Below the pieces are notes generated by a model. It was given only the letters and a program-made list of their open reading frames with translations. It had not been told where the DNA came from and did not search any database. 64,000 nucleotides of DNA from Microstegium vimineum (lineage: Eukaryota > Streptophyta > Magnoliopsida > Poales > Poaceae). Shown here in pieces: positions 44,939-56,475 of this stretch. The translations under genes and the position numbers were made by a program. Positions within the stretch are counted from its first letter, which is position 1; each line of letters opens with the position of its first letter. The stretch lies in the NCBI GenBank assembly GCA_022036555.1, contig CM039131.1, positions 40,677,923 to 40,741,922 on the forward strand. The letters run 5' to 3'.

Positions 44939-46103
44939 ATGGAAGACAACTGCTTGCAAGTCGCTTGGCACCACGGCATGGAGGCGATAACCAAGCAATC
45001 CAATTTTATCTTCTCGCCAATGTCCCTCCGGGCTGGGCTCGCGCTGCTTGCCGTGGGCACGCAGGGGCCGACGCTGCGCCAACTGCTCACGTTCCTGGGC
45101 TCCGAAAACACGCACCACCTCGACGCGGCCACGGCGAGGCTCCTCGCTAACGTGAACACGTGGCTGCAGCTCTCCTTCGCCGCCGGCATCTTCGTGGACC
45201 GCACGCTTTACCTCACGCCGGAGTTCGTGTCCTCCGCCGTCTCTGCTCACCAGGCCGTCGCAAGATCTGTCGATTTCAAGAACCAGCCTGCGGCGGCGAC
45301 CGCCGAGATGAACACTTTCATCGAGCAGGCCACGGCGGGGCGCATCCGCAACCTCCTGTCCGATGGCGCGGTTCACTGCGACACCAAGGTCGTCCTCGCC
45401 AACGGCATGCACTTCAAGGCGACGTGGGCACGGAGGTTCGACCCGTCGAACACCGTCCGCGAGCACTTCTACCGCCGCGACGGCACGCCCGTGCGGGTGC
45501 CGTTCCTGTCGGACGCTGGCATGCAGTACGCCGAGAGCTTCGACGGCCCCAGCCTGGGGTTCAAGGTCCTCCAGTGCTTCTACAAGATTGTGGGGGCGTG
45601 ACGGCAAGCTGGACTCCAACGCGCCAGTGTTCCTGCCGAACAGGCGCGACGGGCTTGCCGACCTGCTGCGCATGGCCGTAACCGAGCCGGATTTCGTCAT
45701 GCGGTGCGCGCCCCGGCGCCAGCAGCTAGTCTGCCCGTGGAAGGTTCCCAAGTTCAAGTTCTCCTTCACGTTCGACGCGGTGAACGCGCTCTGCGAGCTC
45801 GGGCTGGCCGCGCCGTTCGCGGACGCCGCCGACCTGTCGGGGATGGTGTCGAACATGCCACCGGAGGGGCTCTACGTGTCGGCCGTGAAGCAGACGTGCG
45901 CCGTGGAGATCGACGAGGAAGGCACGACGGCGGTTGCAGGGATGTACGCCCCTACGAGCCCGACTTACAGTCCATCGGCGAAACCCCCGCCGCCGCCGAT
46001 GAGATTTGTGGCTGACCACCCGTTCATGTTCGCGATCGTCGAGTACGAGAAGGCCGAGGTCTTGTTCCTGGGCCATGTCATGGACCCTTCCAAGGATGAT
46101 TGA
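44939..46103 (+). pseudogene. plant serpin with a single frameshift
   Basis: 44939-45601 reads a serpin N-terminal two thirds: SNFIFSPMSLRAGLALLAVG, then NTFIEQATAGRIRNLL, then VLANGMHFKATW (the NAxxFKxxW-like block). An extra G in the G5 run 45592-45596 leads to TGA at 45599. One frame over, the protein continues GRDGKLDSNAPVF and FLPNRRDGLADLL to a serpin C terminus at 46103 (VADHPFMFAIVEYEKAEVLFLGH). The reactive-centre hinge EIDEEGTTAVAG is present. The loop beyond it is unusually Pro/Ser/Thr-rich (MYAPTSPTYSPSAKPPPPP) and lacks the common plant Leu-Arg bait. Serpins inhibit proteases by loop insertion. The N terminus is short, so an upstream exon may be missing. A sequencing error at the G run would make this a normal gene. 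The alternative start is 44900. Confidence 0.8.
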
Positions 46104-46490
46104 CTCGGCGGCTGCTAAGTTACTAGTTGGGCTCGGCCCTTCGGGCCTCCTTTTACCCGTCTTTCTGGACTGATCAAGGGTTAATGGCCCGTAATGCATT
46201 GATACCTTTTTCATTCTCCTTTGGATTGTTATTAAACCAGACGTTGCTCCGTTTTCCCTCTCAGAAGAAAGCTTCTGACTTTTTGGATTGCTCACAATTC
46301 TTATATGTAAAAAAAATTGGCACCAAGCGCAACACTGATTAAAAGGACATGTTTAGATCTATTAGCGCTAATACTCCCTCCGTCCGGTATTGTATTGCAG
46401 TGCATTCAAACATTAAAAAATTATATACCTAACTATAAGAGGTTTTAGGAGACAAAATAGTTTTTGTATTAAATAGTAGCAAAGATTTGC

Positions 46491-46610
46491 GGCCTGTTCG
46501 CTTGGCCGTTTTTTTGGCTGATAAGTCGGCTGATGCTGTTTTTGACTGTTTTTTTTGAGAGAAAAATACTGTTTCGATGGTGATAAGCCGGCTGATAAGC
46601 CAAGCAAACA
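46491..46610. mobile_element. MITE-like element, copy 3
   Basis: Inverted ends TGTTCGCTTGGC and, reversed, TGTTTGCTTGGC flank a core with two GGCTGATAAG-type repeats in opposite orientation. It is the best-preserved of four relatives in the window. No obvious 8-bp target duplication was found. Confidence 0.65.
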
Positions 46611-47480
46611 TACCGTTGGTAGGTTTATTTTGTGAGTTGTCATTTACTAACCAATCTTCATTAATCACACTAACGAAGTAATGATTGTGTCTGATTAGAA
46701 AACGAAGTAAGCTTGTATGTTTTTTTTGGGTACTCAAATAGGTCAGCTAATAGATATGCTAATACACTATACTACGGGGAGGGCAGCAGTTAACAAATAA
46801 ATAGGTCAGCTAATAGATCTGCTAAATCCCTCTATCCCAGAATATTTGATGTTATATGATAAAAAAATGTCTCAGTAAACTTGATATTTTAGATCTCAGA
46901 TACGCTGTATGGCCCGCCATAGTCATCCACTGCATTCCTTTTGATAGTTTGATGAATGTAAATAGCACTGCGTGAGAGAAATCGGGGCTGAACGTGTCCA
47001 TGCATTCATTTTAGTTAGCGTGTAATATTTCTTATAGCATCTCTAAGGTTTCTGGAACCCACTCCCAATCTTGATTTTTTAGGTAAAATCTCTTATCTCT
47101 AGCCTGACACTCGGGGGGAAAAGCATTATTTTCTCCGTAGCTGTAAATCATATAGCTAGGTGATCATGAGGAAGATTTTGTACTCAAAACAAGTGTAGTT
47201 TTATAACTGTGTAAGTGCTCGAATTGTGCTACTTTGTTAGGTTAGGACAGATTAAGTTGGTACTCCAAGCAGATCGTGTGACCTCAGCAAATATGATATG
47301 CATAAATAACTCCCCTGGAATCTGTACACACGAAAAAAGTAATTATTATTCATACCCACTCTTTGATTGATTATTGCAAACGCTTATTGGACTACTAAAA
47401 CGCTTAAAGTATGCATACTCTTGGCCATGTCATTTTGAGAAGGACATGATATTCATGTCGGTCCCCGTGCGAACCTATGG

Positions 47481-47570
47481 CGTGCTCGGCTGATAAGCTG
47501 GCCGATGTTGTTTTTGTTGTTTTGTTGTGAGATAAAAGCACTGCACCATGGCTGATAAGCCCAGCGAAAG
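47481..47570. mobile_element. MITE-like element, copy 4
   Basis: CGTGCTCGGCTGATAAGCTG at the left and GGCTGATAAGCCCAGCGAAAG at the right form the same inverted pattern as copy 3, shorter and more diverged. Confidence 0.55.
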
Positions 47571-50500
47571 ATGATAGTTAACTATAAAGCACACAACATT
47601 CCTCTGTTTTTTGCGATAAACCCGAATCCACCATCATGGCATTGTGGCTGTTTGCCATTATCTTATGTAAAGGAAAAGGAATCATCGGGGCCCTGAAAAT
47701 AAGAATAGAAAACATTGGCCACCAGTGAAAAGGACAAATATTATCCATATATTCAGTACTACTGCATTGGGCATATAGTTGTTCAGTTTGTCCCATTGGA
47801 AATGGAAAATACACCGGTTACAGTTGGCTAGATCTGGAAAGCAAGAGATTTCTCCTTTTGTTTTCATTGCGGTGTTATGTTCTATTAGTCAGTACTATTT
47901 CAAAGTAACTGTAAGTAGAGGGTCAAAATGTTTAAAATTATAAATTCAGTTGCTTGATTGTTGACAGTGTCACCTTCTGGTAATCATGGCCCTGTCTGCC
48001 TCGTGTTCTTAGGTTATTCAGTTCTTTCCAGTGTGGCCAATTGCGCTGAACCAACGAATAAAGCATCCCATAATGCACCTGCTTTTAGTTTTGCAGTGAT
48101 GAAAGAACTCTGATGGGCCATCAAGCATTCAAGCCCTTCTTTTCGCTCATTTGCTTTGGACTAACGGGACAGGCTGGACAGCTAGTAACCACCTTTATTT
48201 GTGGGTTCTGAACCTGCCCGTGTGTGTGTGTGTTGTCATTTGTGAGCTTTCCAGCAAATAATATCCGATTACTCGCTGGTGCTTATCAGCTTATGTACTC
48301 GCAGATGTCCTGTTTGTTCACTGGTGAAAGCAAGAACTTAAGCCCTTTTCAGGCATCCTCAGCCACATCGATCAGTGGCTGCAAGAAAAGCTGTAGAAAT
48401 TTTGCATTCATTGAACACTTTCTCGGGCTAGGATTTGATGTAGAACGTGAACGTGAAGATTATCACCCCTTTTTGACTGAAATGATCTTTATCATAATCT
48501 CGTGAGGAAAAAGGAGTCAAAATATATAAAAAGGTGAGAAAATTGTCTTCACCTGATCACTGTAACAAATCTCAGGAACGTGAGCAAGAGGACAGTCAGT
48601 CGTTTCACAACTGTAAATCAGGTACTGATCACTTGGCCAGTGAAGCTGAAAACACCGGCTACTGATGCTTCAGAGATGTCGACCTGAAAGCAGTCAAAGC
48701 ACAGCAGACAGCACCCATGACCCATCCATGAATCATACTGTACGCCTGTGTTCACTGAACCGCCGATTCGTGAACTATTGCAGTCCGGCTTGTCGAGGCA
48801 ACTCTGCCTGTTGGACAGGCTTCGCTCCAACCTGACCACTGGATTCTGACCTGTCTCTTTTCAGACAACATATAATAAGTTCAGTACTATATGCATAATA
48901 CAAAAGTCTATTTTAGTACGCATTTCAGGAACGTAGTCGAGACATTGTTGGCTACAACTAAAAGTTTCCGTTTGGAAAGCTTTTCTGTTGGCAGAATCTC
49001 CAGCAATACATACATACAAAGTCATACAGAACCGACCGTACCGGGATTCCGGAAATAATGCAAGTCCAGCCGTCTAGGTGACTTGGTTCATAAAACATCA
49101 CCCTCCAGATCATAGCGCCCATCCCTCCTGCACCTGTAAACCCCTAGCCTGAAGATAAAGAATGCACACCTCTTTATCAAGAAAAAGCGAAATACAACCC
49201 CTCATGCACACGGAATCGCACATATTTTAAACTAAACATCGTGCAGTCATCAGGACGTCAGAAGAGAAGAGGAGCTGGGGAACGGGAAAGAAAAACTCCA
49301 GAAGGCACCACACCAGCAGGACAAGTTGGGGCCAGGTGGCCGGAGATGGCTCGCACGCAGCTTGAAAACGATCCTCCTCCCTTGACTTCAAATGGGATTC
49401 ATAAGGCCAAGAAAGCCAACAAATGTAGGTGAGAGCCTGGCAGTGCCTGAGCCTGACAGGGATTTGTAGGCCGATGATTTCCAAATGGCTGCTGGGTTTG
49501 TGGCTGCAACGCCTGCAGCGTATCGGCACGGATCTTTGGCCCAAGGTAACCAATTTAAATAAGAGTGTTTTTGCTAAGGATTAGCAGCAGAGGAGGACAA
49601 TGACGACTGGATTGGTGGGTTACCGACACGCGTCGCTGTCGAGCCACGTTATCGGCCGCGATGCGTCCAACGCGCCGGCGGGGCCCGTGAGGATGTGGAT
49701 GCAAGATTTTTGTCGAGCCTGCCTTCCTGCTTGTGTGTGCTTCAGTATTAGTGGCAAGGGAGGAAATCAGAGTTTTTAGTGGCAACTGGCAAGGGAAAAC
49801 CAGGCATGTCAAGCTGCCGTAGCCTTTAACCTGACGCGTGCCTGGCCACATCCATATCTCTGCTCTGCATCCATGTGCTAACCTGCGAACATGTTGGTGA
49901 GGAACCAAGGGATCTGTTACAGTTAAAGCCCTGCTTTTCGGTCAGTTTTGGTTAACGAAGAAAGACAGCAGCGAGGCTTCAGAGTCTTTCGGAAGGGGAG
50001 AACAGCAACAGCAAGACAGCGAGGGGTGACGTATATATACACGAGTAGAGTCTGATCATGTGATGTACTGATGTGTGCGTATTCCTGATGATTCCCATAC
50101 GTAGGCGCCGTTCGAAGACGTACACAGGAAAAATCGAAGCAGATCTCTTGTGGTTGTGGCTGCTTATAATATTTGGCCACTCTCTGTTAACTCAGCCGGA
50201 GCTCGTTTGCAGTAGCTGGACGCAGGACGCATCGGGGTAGTAGCTGTGGCTGTTGCTGTTGCTGTGGCCGCACTCACCGGTCACCAGCGAGGCTCCAGCA
50301 CATTGTTGGACGAACTCACGGACAGTTGCACACCAAGGCCCGGCCGGGGCCCTCTATCTCTAGAACGACAAGGCTTAGTTGGCCAGCTATATATATCCTA
50401 TGACATGCCAACGGTACGAATCATAAAACAAATCCAGTAAACTACACTTTGATGATTTTGTTTCCTAGCTGAAAAACCGAGGAGCTTCGCATTTGCCATG

Positions 50501-52271
50501 GATACGGTCATACGGATATACGATACGACCATGATACAATGAAACATGTCCTATACTTGGTTGTAATCGTGCATCTACGTGTATTTGGTTGTCTTTGTTA
50601 TTCGTCCAGTATGAGAGCGGTTGTGTTTGGTTGCATGCATAAATAAAAACTTTGAGTGTCTAACACATGGGTCCATGCACCATGCCATCCCGGCTCACAT
50701 GGGAAGCCCAAGTTCTGCGTATGATGTGAGCCTGAACGAGGGGCCTCAAATGCATGGTCCGGTGCATCGATTTCGTTCTGCGCGGTGAATCAATCAGAGT
50801 GACAGTGCATGATATTGTACCGAATAGCCTTTTGGATGGTTCCATCAGAGCTACCAATCACGCCCGAAGTGTATCCTGGCGAGCTTCTTCTTCTTCTTCC
50901 CCTTCTTTTTTTTTTCTTATGATAGCTGACGACCGTATTTGTCCTGCTCCTGTAGGTTTTGTCATGGAATACGAGGACTCCCAGAAGGAATTGGTACAAG
51001 CCCAGTCATACTACCTTGGTACACAAGAGGAGGAGGTGGACGGTGGACCCGTGGTCCATGCCGCGGCAGGCGTCGGGCATGTGGACGACCCCGGCAGGCT
51101 CGCGCCGGAACCGCCCAAAACCACGCAATTTCCCGTGCCGAAAGCGCCGCGCAGTACACTTGTCGGCCGCGGCCACGGACAGATGCCCGCCCCCGCTCCA
51201 CGGGGGAACACCCGTAACGGTGGGGCTTCCCGTCCGGGCCCCGGCGCCGGCGACCTAGCCGATCGATAAGATAGGAACAACGATTCCGCGAGGCTACAGG
51301 TGCTACTGCTACGGACGAGACGGCCCAACGGAGGTCGGCTTTGAAATCCACGCACGATCGATGCAAGGAACGGAACGTATGATCGCCGATGGTCCTTAGC
51401 GACGTCGCCGCCCACATTGATGCCGCGCTGCTAGTACGTACAGTACGTTGGAGCGAGCCCCGCCCCGTGGTCTCGATCACCACACATTTGCCTGCGGAGC
51501 CGTCCGACCTGCGTCGCCTCACTGAGCCTCACCGCGTGCCACTGCTTGCTCCGTATAGCATATTGGACGCCCCCGTGGTCTGTCATTCTTTCAACAGTGC
51601 TCACCACGGACCGACGACGACGACGTTGAACGAAACGAACGTTGCTGCTGGCGACTGGCGTGGTGGCGACGCGCGTCGCAACGGCCACCAGAGTCTCCGC
51701 GCTCACGGGATCCGAGCGCCCAGCGGCGCGGGCCGCGGGGGCGTCGTGGGGTGGGGGTGCTGGGCCAACTCGTCACACGGCACAGCGCAATTGCGCTGGA
51801 GCCAACGCGCTGCGCCCGCGGCGGGCCCATGCCCATGATGCGCCGGCCCGGGTCGCCGTCACGTACGCGCCCATGGGTTCCTTGCCGACTCTTTTTTTTT
51901 CTTCTGTTTTTTAATTTAAACCACACTAGTAGATGGAATGACGTACGGTTACGGCGCGTCTCGCTCTCCTGACCCTGCTGTTCTTGGGCGGACACTCCCA
52001 AATCTTTGTATATTATTATTGCATCAACTATACCGAATCGGCCAAACAAACAGAGAAAAATTGAAGACAGTTTTAAATAAAGCTTTCTCTGTATCTTTTA
52101 AAATAAGCTAGCAACAGTTTTTTTTTTTTTTTTTGCATCAAGACAACTTGTCATTCACCAGAAATCCAGAAGGACCAGCGCAAGCGCAAAGCAAGATATA
52201 CAGTAACGTACCACCCATGCATCATCCACCTGCAACTGCAACTGCAAGGCTGCAAATGACAGAATCCGGGC

Positions 52272-52278
52272 TATAAAA
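52272..52278 (+). promoter_or_regulatory. TATA box of the remorin gene (candidate)
   Basis: TATAAAA in a GC-rich context, about 315 bp upstream of the remorin ATG at 52593. A C-rich leader and a CACACG repeat (52500-52525) lie between. A start about 30 bp downstream would give a leader of roughly 285 bases. Confidence 0.5.
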
Positions 52279-52592
52279 CGACCGTCCCTGAACCGAGGAA
52301 CCTGGAGCCCCACTACACCCCACAACTCCGGGCGGGAGAATACGAGGCCCTCTTCTGTCAGAATTCAGAAACACACCAACACCAAAGCCCCCCACGCAGT
52401 GGTCTAAAGTCTAAACTACTCTCCGGCTTCGTCCAGAGTCCAGACCCGGCCAACAGTTAAGCCGGTTGCGATTAGTATTAGTACGCGCCACCACGCTCGC
52501 ACGCACACGCACACGCACACGCACAGCTAGCTCGCACCCCACACGCTCCAACAGCAACAGCTAAGCTTCTCCTACCAGACCCAGACAGCAAC

Positions 52593-55500
52593 ATGGCTGA
52601 GGAGGAGGCCAAGAAGGTGGAGGTGGAGGTCACCAAGGACAAGGAGCCCGAGGCGGCGGAGGCGCCCAAGGAGGACGTCGCCGAGGAGAAGGCCGTCATC
52701 CCCGCCACCGAGCCGCCGGCGCCGCCGGCCGACGACTCCAAGGCCCTGGCCGTCGTCGAGAGTGAGTACAGCTTCAATTTTTGCTCTGCTTTATTTATTA
52801 ATTCTGCCAAAATCTCTATGAGGCTTGAGAATGAAAAGGTGGTGCTGGCGTATAGTACTGCTTCGTGCTTTAAATCCATGTGCTAGGAATTTTGAGAAAC
52901 TTTCCTCCTCTCACCTCTCTATGCTTTCGTTCGTCGTCGTCTCTGTACTTTCTGGTAGCTGTACAGCGGAAGTACTAGGTACGTACTTACTTGTGAAGCT
53001 GTGATCCACGACAGTTGGTTTGCTTCTCTTTTCATGGGTGGGTTCCTGATTTGTTGTCGGCATGATCCTTTCGTGCTGGCTGTTGTCGAACCTATTTGGT
53101 CCGACTTTACTTTTCGTAGAGAGCAAAGTTTTCCTCTTAGGAATTCAGAGCTTTTTTTTGGTCACGCTGTGAGGTGCAAACATACTACTGACACCTGCGA
53201 TTCAAGTTCTAAAGTACTACGGAGTACTTCGTAAAGAAAACGTACTTCAAGTAAATTTGCGAGTCATCGATTTTCAGAATTATTTACCAGCCTGCGAAAT
53301 GGTTTCCCCATTTTCTTAGAGTGGTAGCCATGCCTGCCAAGGACTCTGGATGAATTGTTTGTCAAGTTCTGCAGGGCTACGGGGGCAAAAAGGTCTACAA
53401 ACATTTTGGGGATCGTTGCCTCACTTCATCGAAACACAAAATTGATTTTAGGACGACGTGGCCATCGTAGGTTTCTAATTCTAAAAGTGTGCTAGTTGTT
53501 TGATGCCTAGAGATGTTAGTGAAAACTTAGTGAAAAATAATCCAAGCCCACAATGGAAACTTAGTTTTTTGGCCATTGTAGCATTTCCTTTTTCTTGAAA
53601 TTCGATTTTAGTGAAAATTCAGATTTTATTTCGGAAAAATATGGTTGCTGGAACTTTCCTGAATCCTTCACTTTCTCCTCACCTTTTGGCCTTTTCTTGC
53701 CTGCTCTCATCTTTCTTCTACCTTTATCCATTCCAGTTTCCCTTCAAACAAAAAACACAATAACACAATCCTAGAGTCAGCACAGGGCCGTCTCCAGAAA
53801 TTAGGGGCTCTGGTTCAAAACCAAATTGGGGTCCTTTAATGAATAGCTAGTAAAATTAATGTATATTTTTACTCATTAAATATATAACTTAAATATGTAT
53901 TCTTCAATATAATATGCTGTCAGCATGTATTCCAATCGTTTTTCTATTTCAATATAATGATGAAGCGCAGCTCTTGAAAAAAAAAAATGCTTCAGAAAGA
54001 TTCTAAGTTTCATGCTAAGAGAAAAAATAATCAGACCAAAAACAATATATAAACAACTTTCCACTGTGCTTGGATTATTTTTTCCTGGATTAACAGATAG
54101 TTCTTTCCTATATCTTCAAATCAGATGAATTTTTTTGTGTATTAGAATAGACAAATTCTGTTAAGTTTCCGCTTTGTTATTCAATTTAGATTAGTGAGTA
54201 CAAATTCAAATGACAGATGAATCATGACAAAGTTATGATAAATTTTAACTGACTTAGATATATATTCTCTCATATTAGCATGCCCCACCACAGCTTACAA
54301 AATCTAGACAATGCTTTCTGTTTTTTTTGACGTTGTAGACAATGCTTTCTGTTGCTGCTACGTCTTCAAAGATGTACATCAATTCCTTGCATAGGTGTGC
54401 AAATGATGAAATTATGTGCTCTGAAGCATTCGGTTTCTCTAATGGTTATGCAAATATACAAAATAAACTCGTTTTTTATATTTTTGAACAAAAAAACTCG
54501 TTTTTTTTATATAACGAAAGAAATATCCAGCTTTATCCTCACAAGTTAGGAATCAGACAAAATAAGCTCCTAGAAATTCAATTTACTTCTATTTTTTTCT
54601 CTTTGGCTTAGGCCTTTTTACTTCCCCAGTTCCCCTATTTTTTCAGTAAACGACAGGTCCTTCTTGTTTAACTTAAAAAAAATACTTTTATTGTTTAAAA
54701 GGCCAAAAACATGAATGACTAATCAACAGAACACAATGGGTGCAAAATTTGAGCTGGCAAACCAGGCAACTTGCTATTCTCTGGTTTATCTCTTTTATCA
54801 TGTCGATCCATCTTTTGTTATTTGCCTACAAAGCCTACATAACATCCAAAGCTGTATTGCCCGGAACGCTAATTTTCTCGAGGGACGAAAACTTAGCAAG
54901 ATGCCAACATACTCGTACACAAGCTGAACTATGCTGGTGACCTGGTCAATGTATCTTCAGAAGACCAACCTTTTTTTTAAAAAAAAAGAAAGAAAGGCAG
55001 GAGCTCAATTAAGAAGAAGAGCAGAAAACTGACCATCGGATACTTAAAAGTTGGAACAAGTGTCATCATTTGGTCATTCCTTTCCAGAAAGAGGTAGAGT
55101 AGGTTTCTATGGTTACTATCTATTGCTTGTAGTTTGTGTAGTGTAGAATATGATTAATCCTACGCAAGCAGGAGCATACTAGTCAAATAAGAGAAAGGGG
55201 AATCTACAATCTTTCTCATTAAACAAGCTATCTAAGCAGCAGTTACACAGGACCTGGATCTGCATACAAATAAGTTGTGCATGCTCCTGAACGAATAATA
55301 GTATAGTCACACAAATTACATTTTGCTCTATGAAGCTAATGGGTTGGGGTGGATCATTGATCAATATACTGTGGACTTGCTAGCTTCTTCTATATAAAAT
55401 TGTTCAGCAAAATTTGCAGAAAAGCAAGCATAAATTCTCTATTTTTGTCTTTCCAGAAGTTGCAGATGAACCTGCTCCAGAGAAGCCTGCTGCTGAGAAG

Positions 55501-56475
55501 CAAGGGGGCTCCAATGACAGAGGTAATAATTGAACAATTTCTTCTTGTCACCGAGTACAAGTGTACAACTATGCCTATTAAGACCTGAAACATGATCTGC
55601 AGATCTCGCTCTTGCAAGGGTGGAAACTGAGAAGAGGAACTCTTTGATCAAAGCATGGGAAGAGAATGAGAAGACAAAAGCTGAGAATAAGTATGTTTCT
55701 TACCTTTTTCTATTCCCCTGAACTCGTTTTCAGTGGAACCATTATTTGGTCATTACAGTAGATGCAATTTTTTATCTGCATTCTTCAGTCATCTATAGTT
55801 CTTTCATCAAAGGAATTGGAAGTTTAGTACAGGTTTCTGTGAATTATATTTAGATTCTTAATATCCAATAGAAGTTCATATAATCCGTAGGCAGGTGATG
55901 TGGAAATTCCTAACTTGAATTAATTGGCATAATTGTGACAGGGCTGCTAAGAAAGTATCCGCTATTCTTTCATGGGAGAACACAAAGAAAGCAAACATAG
56001 AAGCTCAACTGAAGAAGATTGAGGTAATTTCATTCGCTCTCTTCTTTTCTTTGACCTTTTAATAGAAGGAATAATCTTTTTATAAACTGGTATGTGCACT
56101 TAGTTTAAGCATCTCTCATATACTTTTAATAGAGACTTGAGTCACCAATAACAATTAATCAATTATAGAGGAATTCAGAGAAGGATAGATCCAGTAGACT
56201 AATATGCCACCCCCTCAAAGGTGATATCCTCTAAGCTAAAGCTTATGATAAGCTTATGATTTATTCATGTTCAGGAACAACTGGAAAAGAAGAAGGCTGA
56301 GTGTGCTGAGAAGATGAAGAATAAGGTTGCAATGATCCACAAGGAAGCCGAAGAGAAGCGAGCAATGGTGGAGGCGAAGCGTGGCGAGGAGGTCTTGAAG
56401 GCCGAGGAGATGTCGGCCAAGTACCGGGCCACCGGCCACGCTCCTAAGAAGCTCATCGGGTGCTTCGGAGCCTAA
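52593..56475 (+). CDS. remorin, five exons
   Basis: Exons 52593-52761, 55457-55522, 55603-55690, 55942-56023 and 56275-56475 close in phase to 201 residues, normal for group 1 remorins. Residues 1-80 form the acidic, Pro/Glu-rich Remorin_N region (EEEAKKVEVEVTKDKE ... PPAPPADDSKAL). From about 85 the conserved Remorin_C coiled coil runs through ARVETEKRNSLIKAWEENEK, KVSAILSWENTKKANIEAQL, EKKKAECAEKMKNK and KRAMVEAKRGEE. It ends in the C-terminal membrane anchor HAPKKLIGCFGA, whose Cys is an S-acylation candidate. Remorins mark plasma-membrane nanodomains and plasmodesmata and take part in immune and virus-movement responses. The first intron (2.7 kb) is AT-rich. The start is the only ATG in frame with a long GC-rich leader. 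Confidence is high. Confidence 0.95.

Larger units (their letters stand above)
46104..52271. other. long intergenic region between serpin and remorin
   Basis: About 6.2 kb. It contains two MITE-like elements (46491 and 47481) and a Stowaway-type terminus ATACTCCCTCCGTCC at 46371. It also has a spaced duplication of AATAGGTCAGCTAATAGAT (near 46737 and 46799). From about 50930 to 51870 the DNA is very GC-rich and open in several frames, but none of the products resembles a known family, so I do not call genes there. Confidence 0.5.

Noticed and set aside
44900..46103. Two adjacent serpin genes
   Set aside because: The two frames are complementary parts of a single serpin fold joined at a one-base shift.
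50754..51522. Overlapping long open frames on both strands in GC-rich DNA
   Set aside because: No frame has a recognisable domain, splice structure or start context; GC-rich composition explains the openness.
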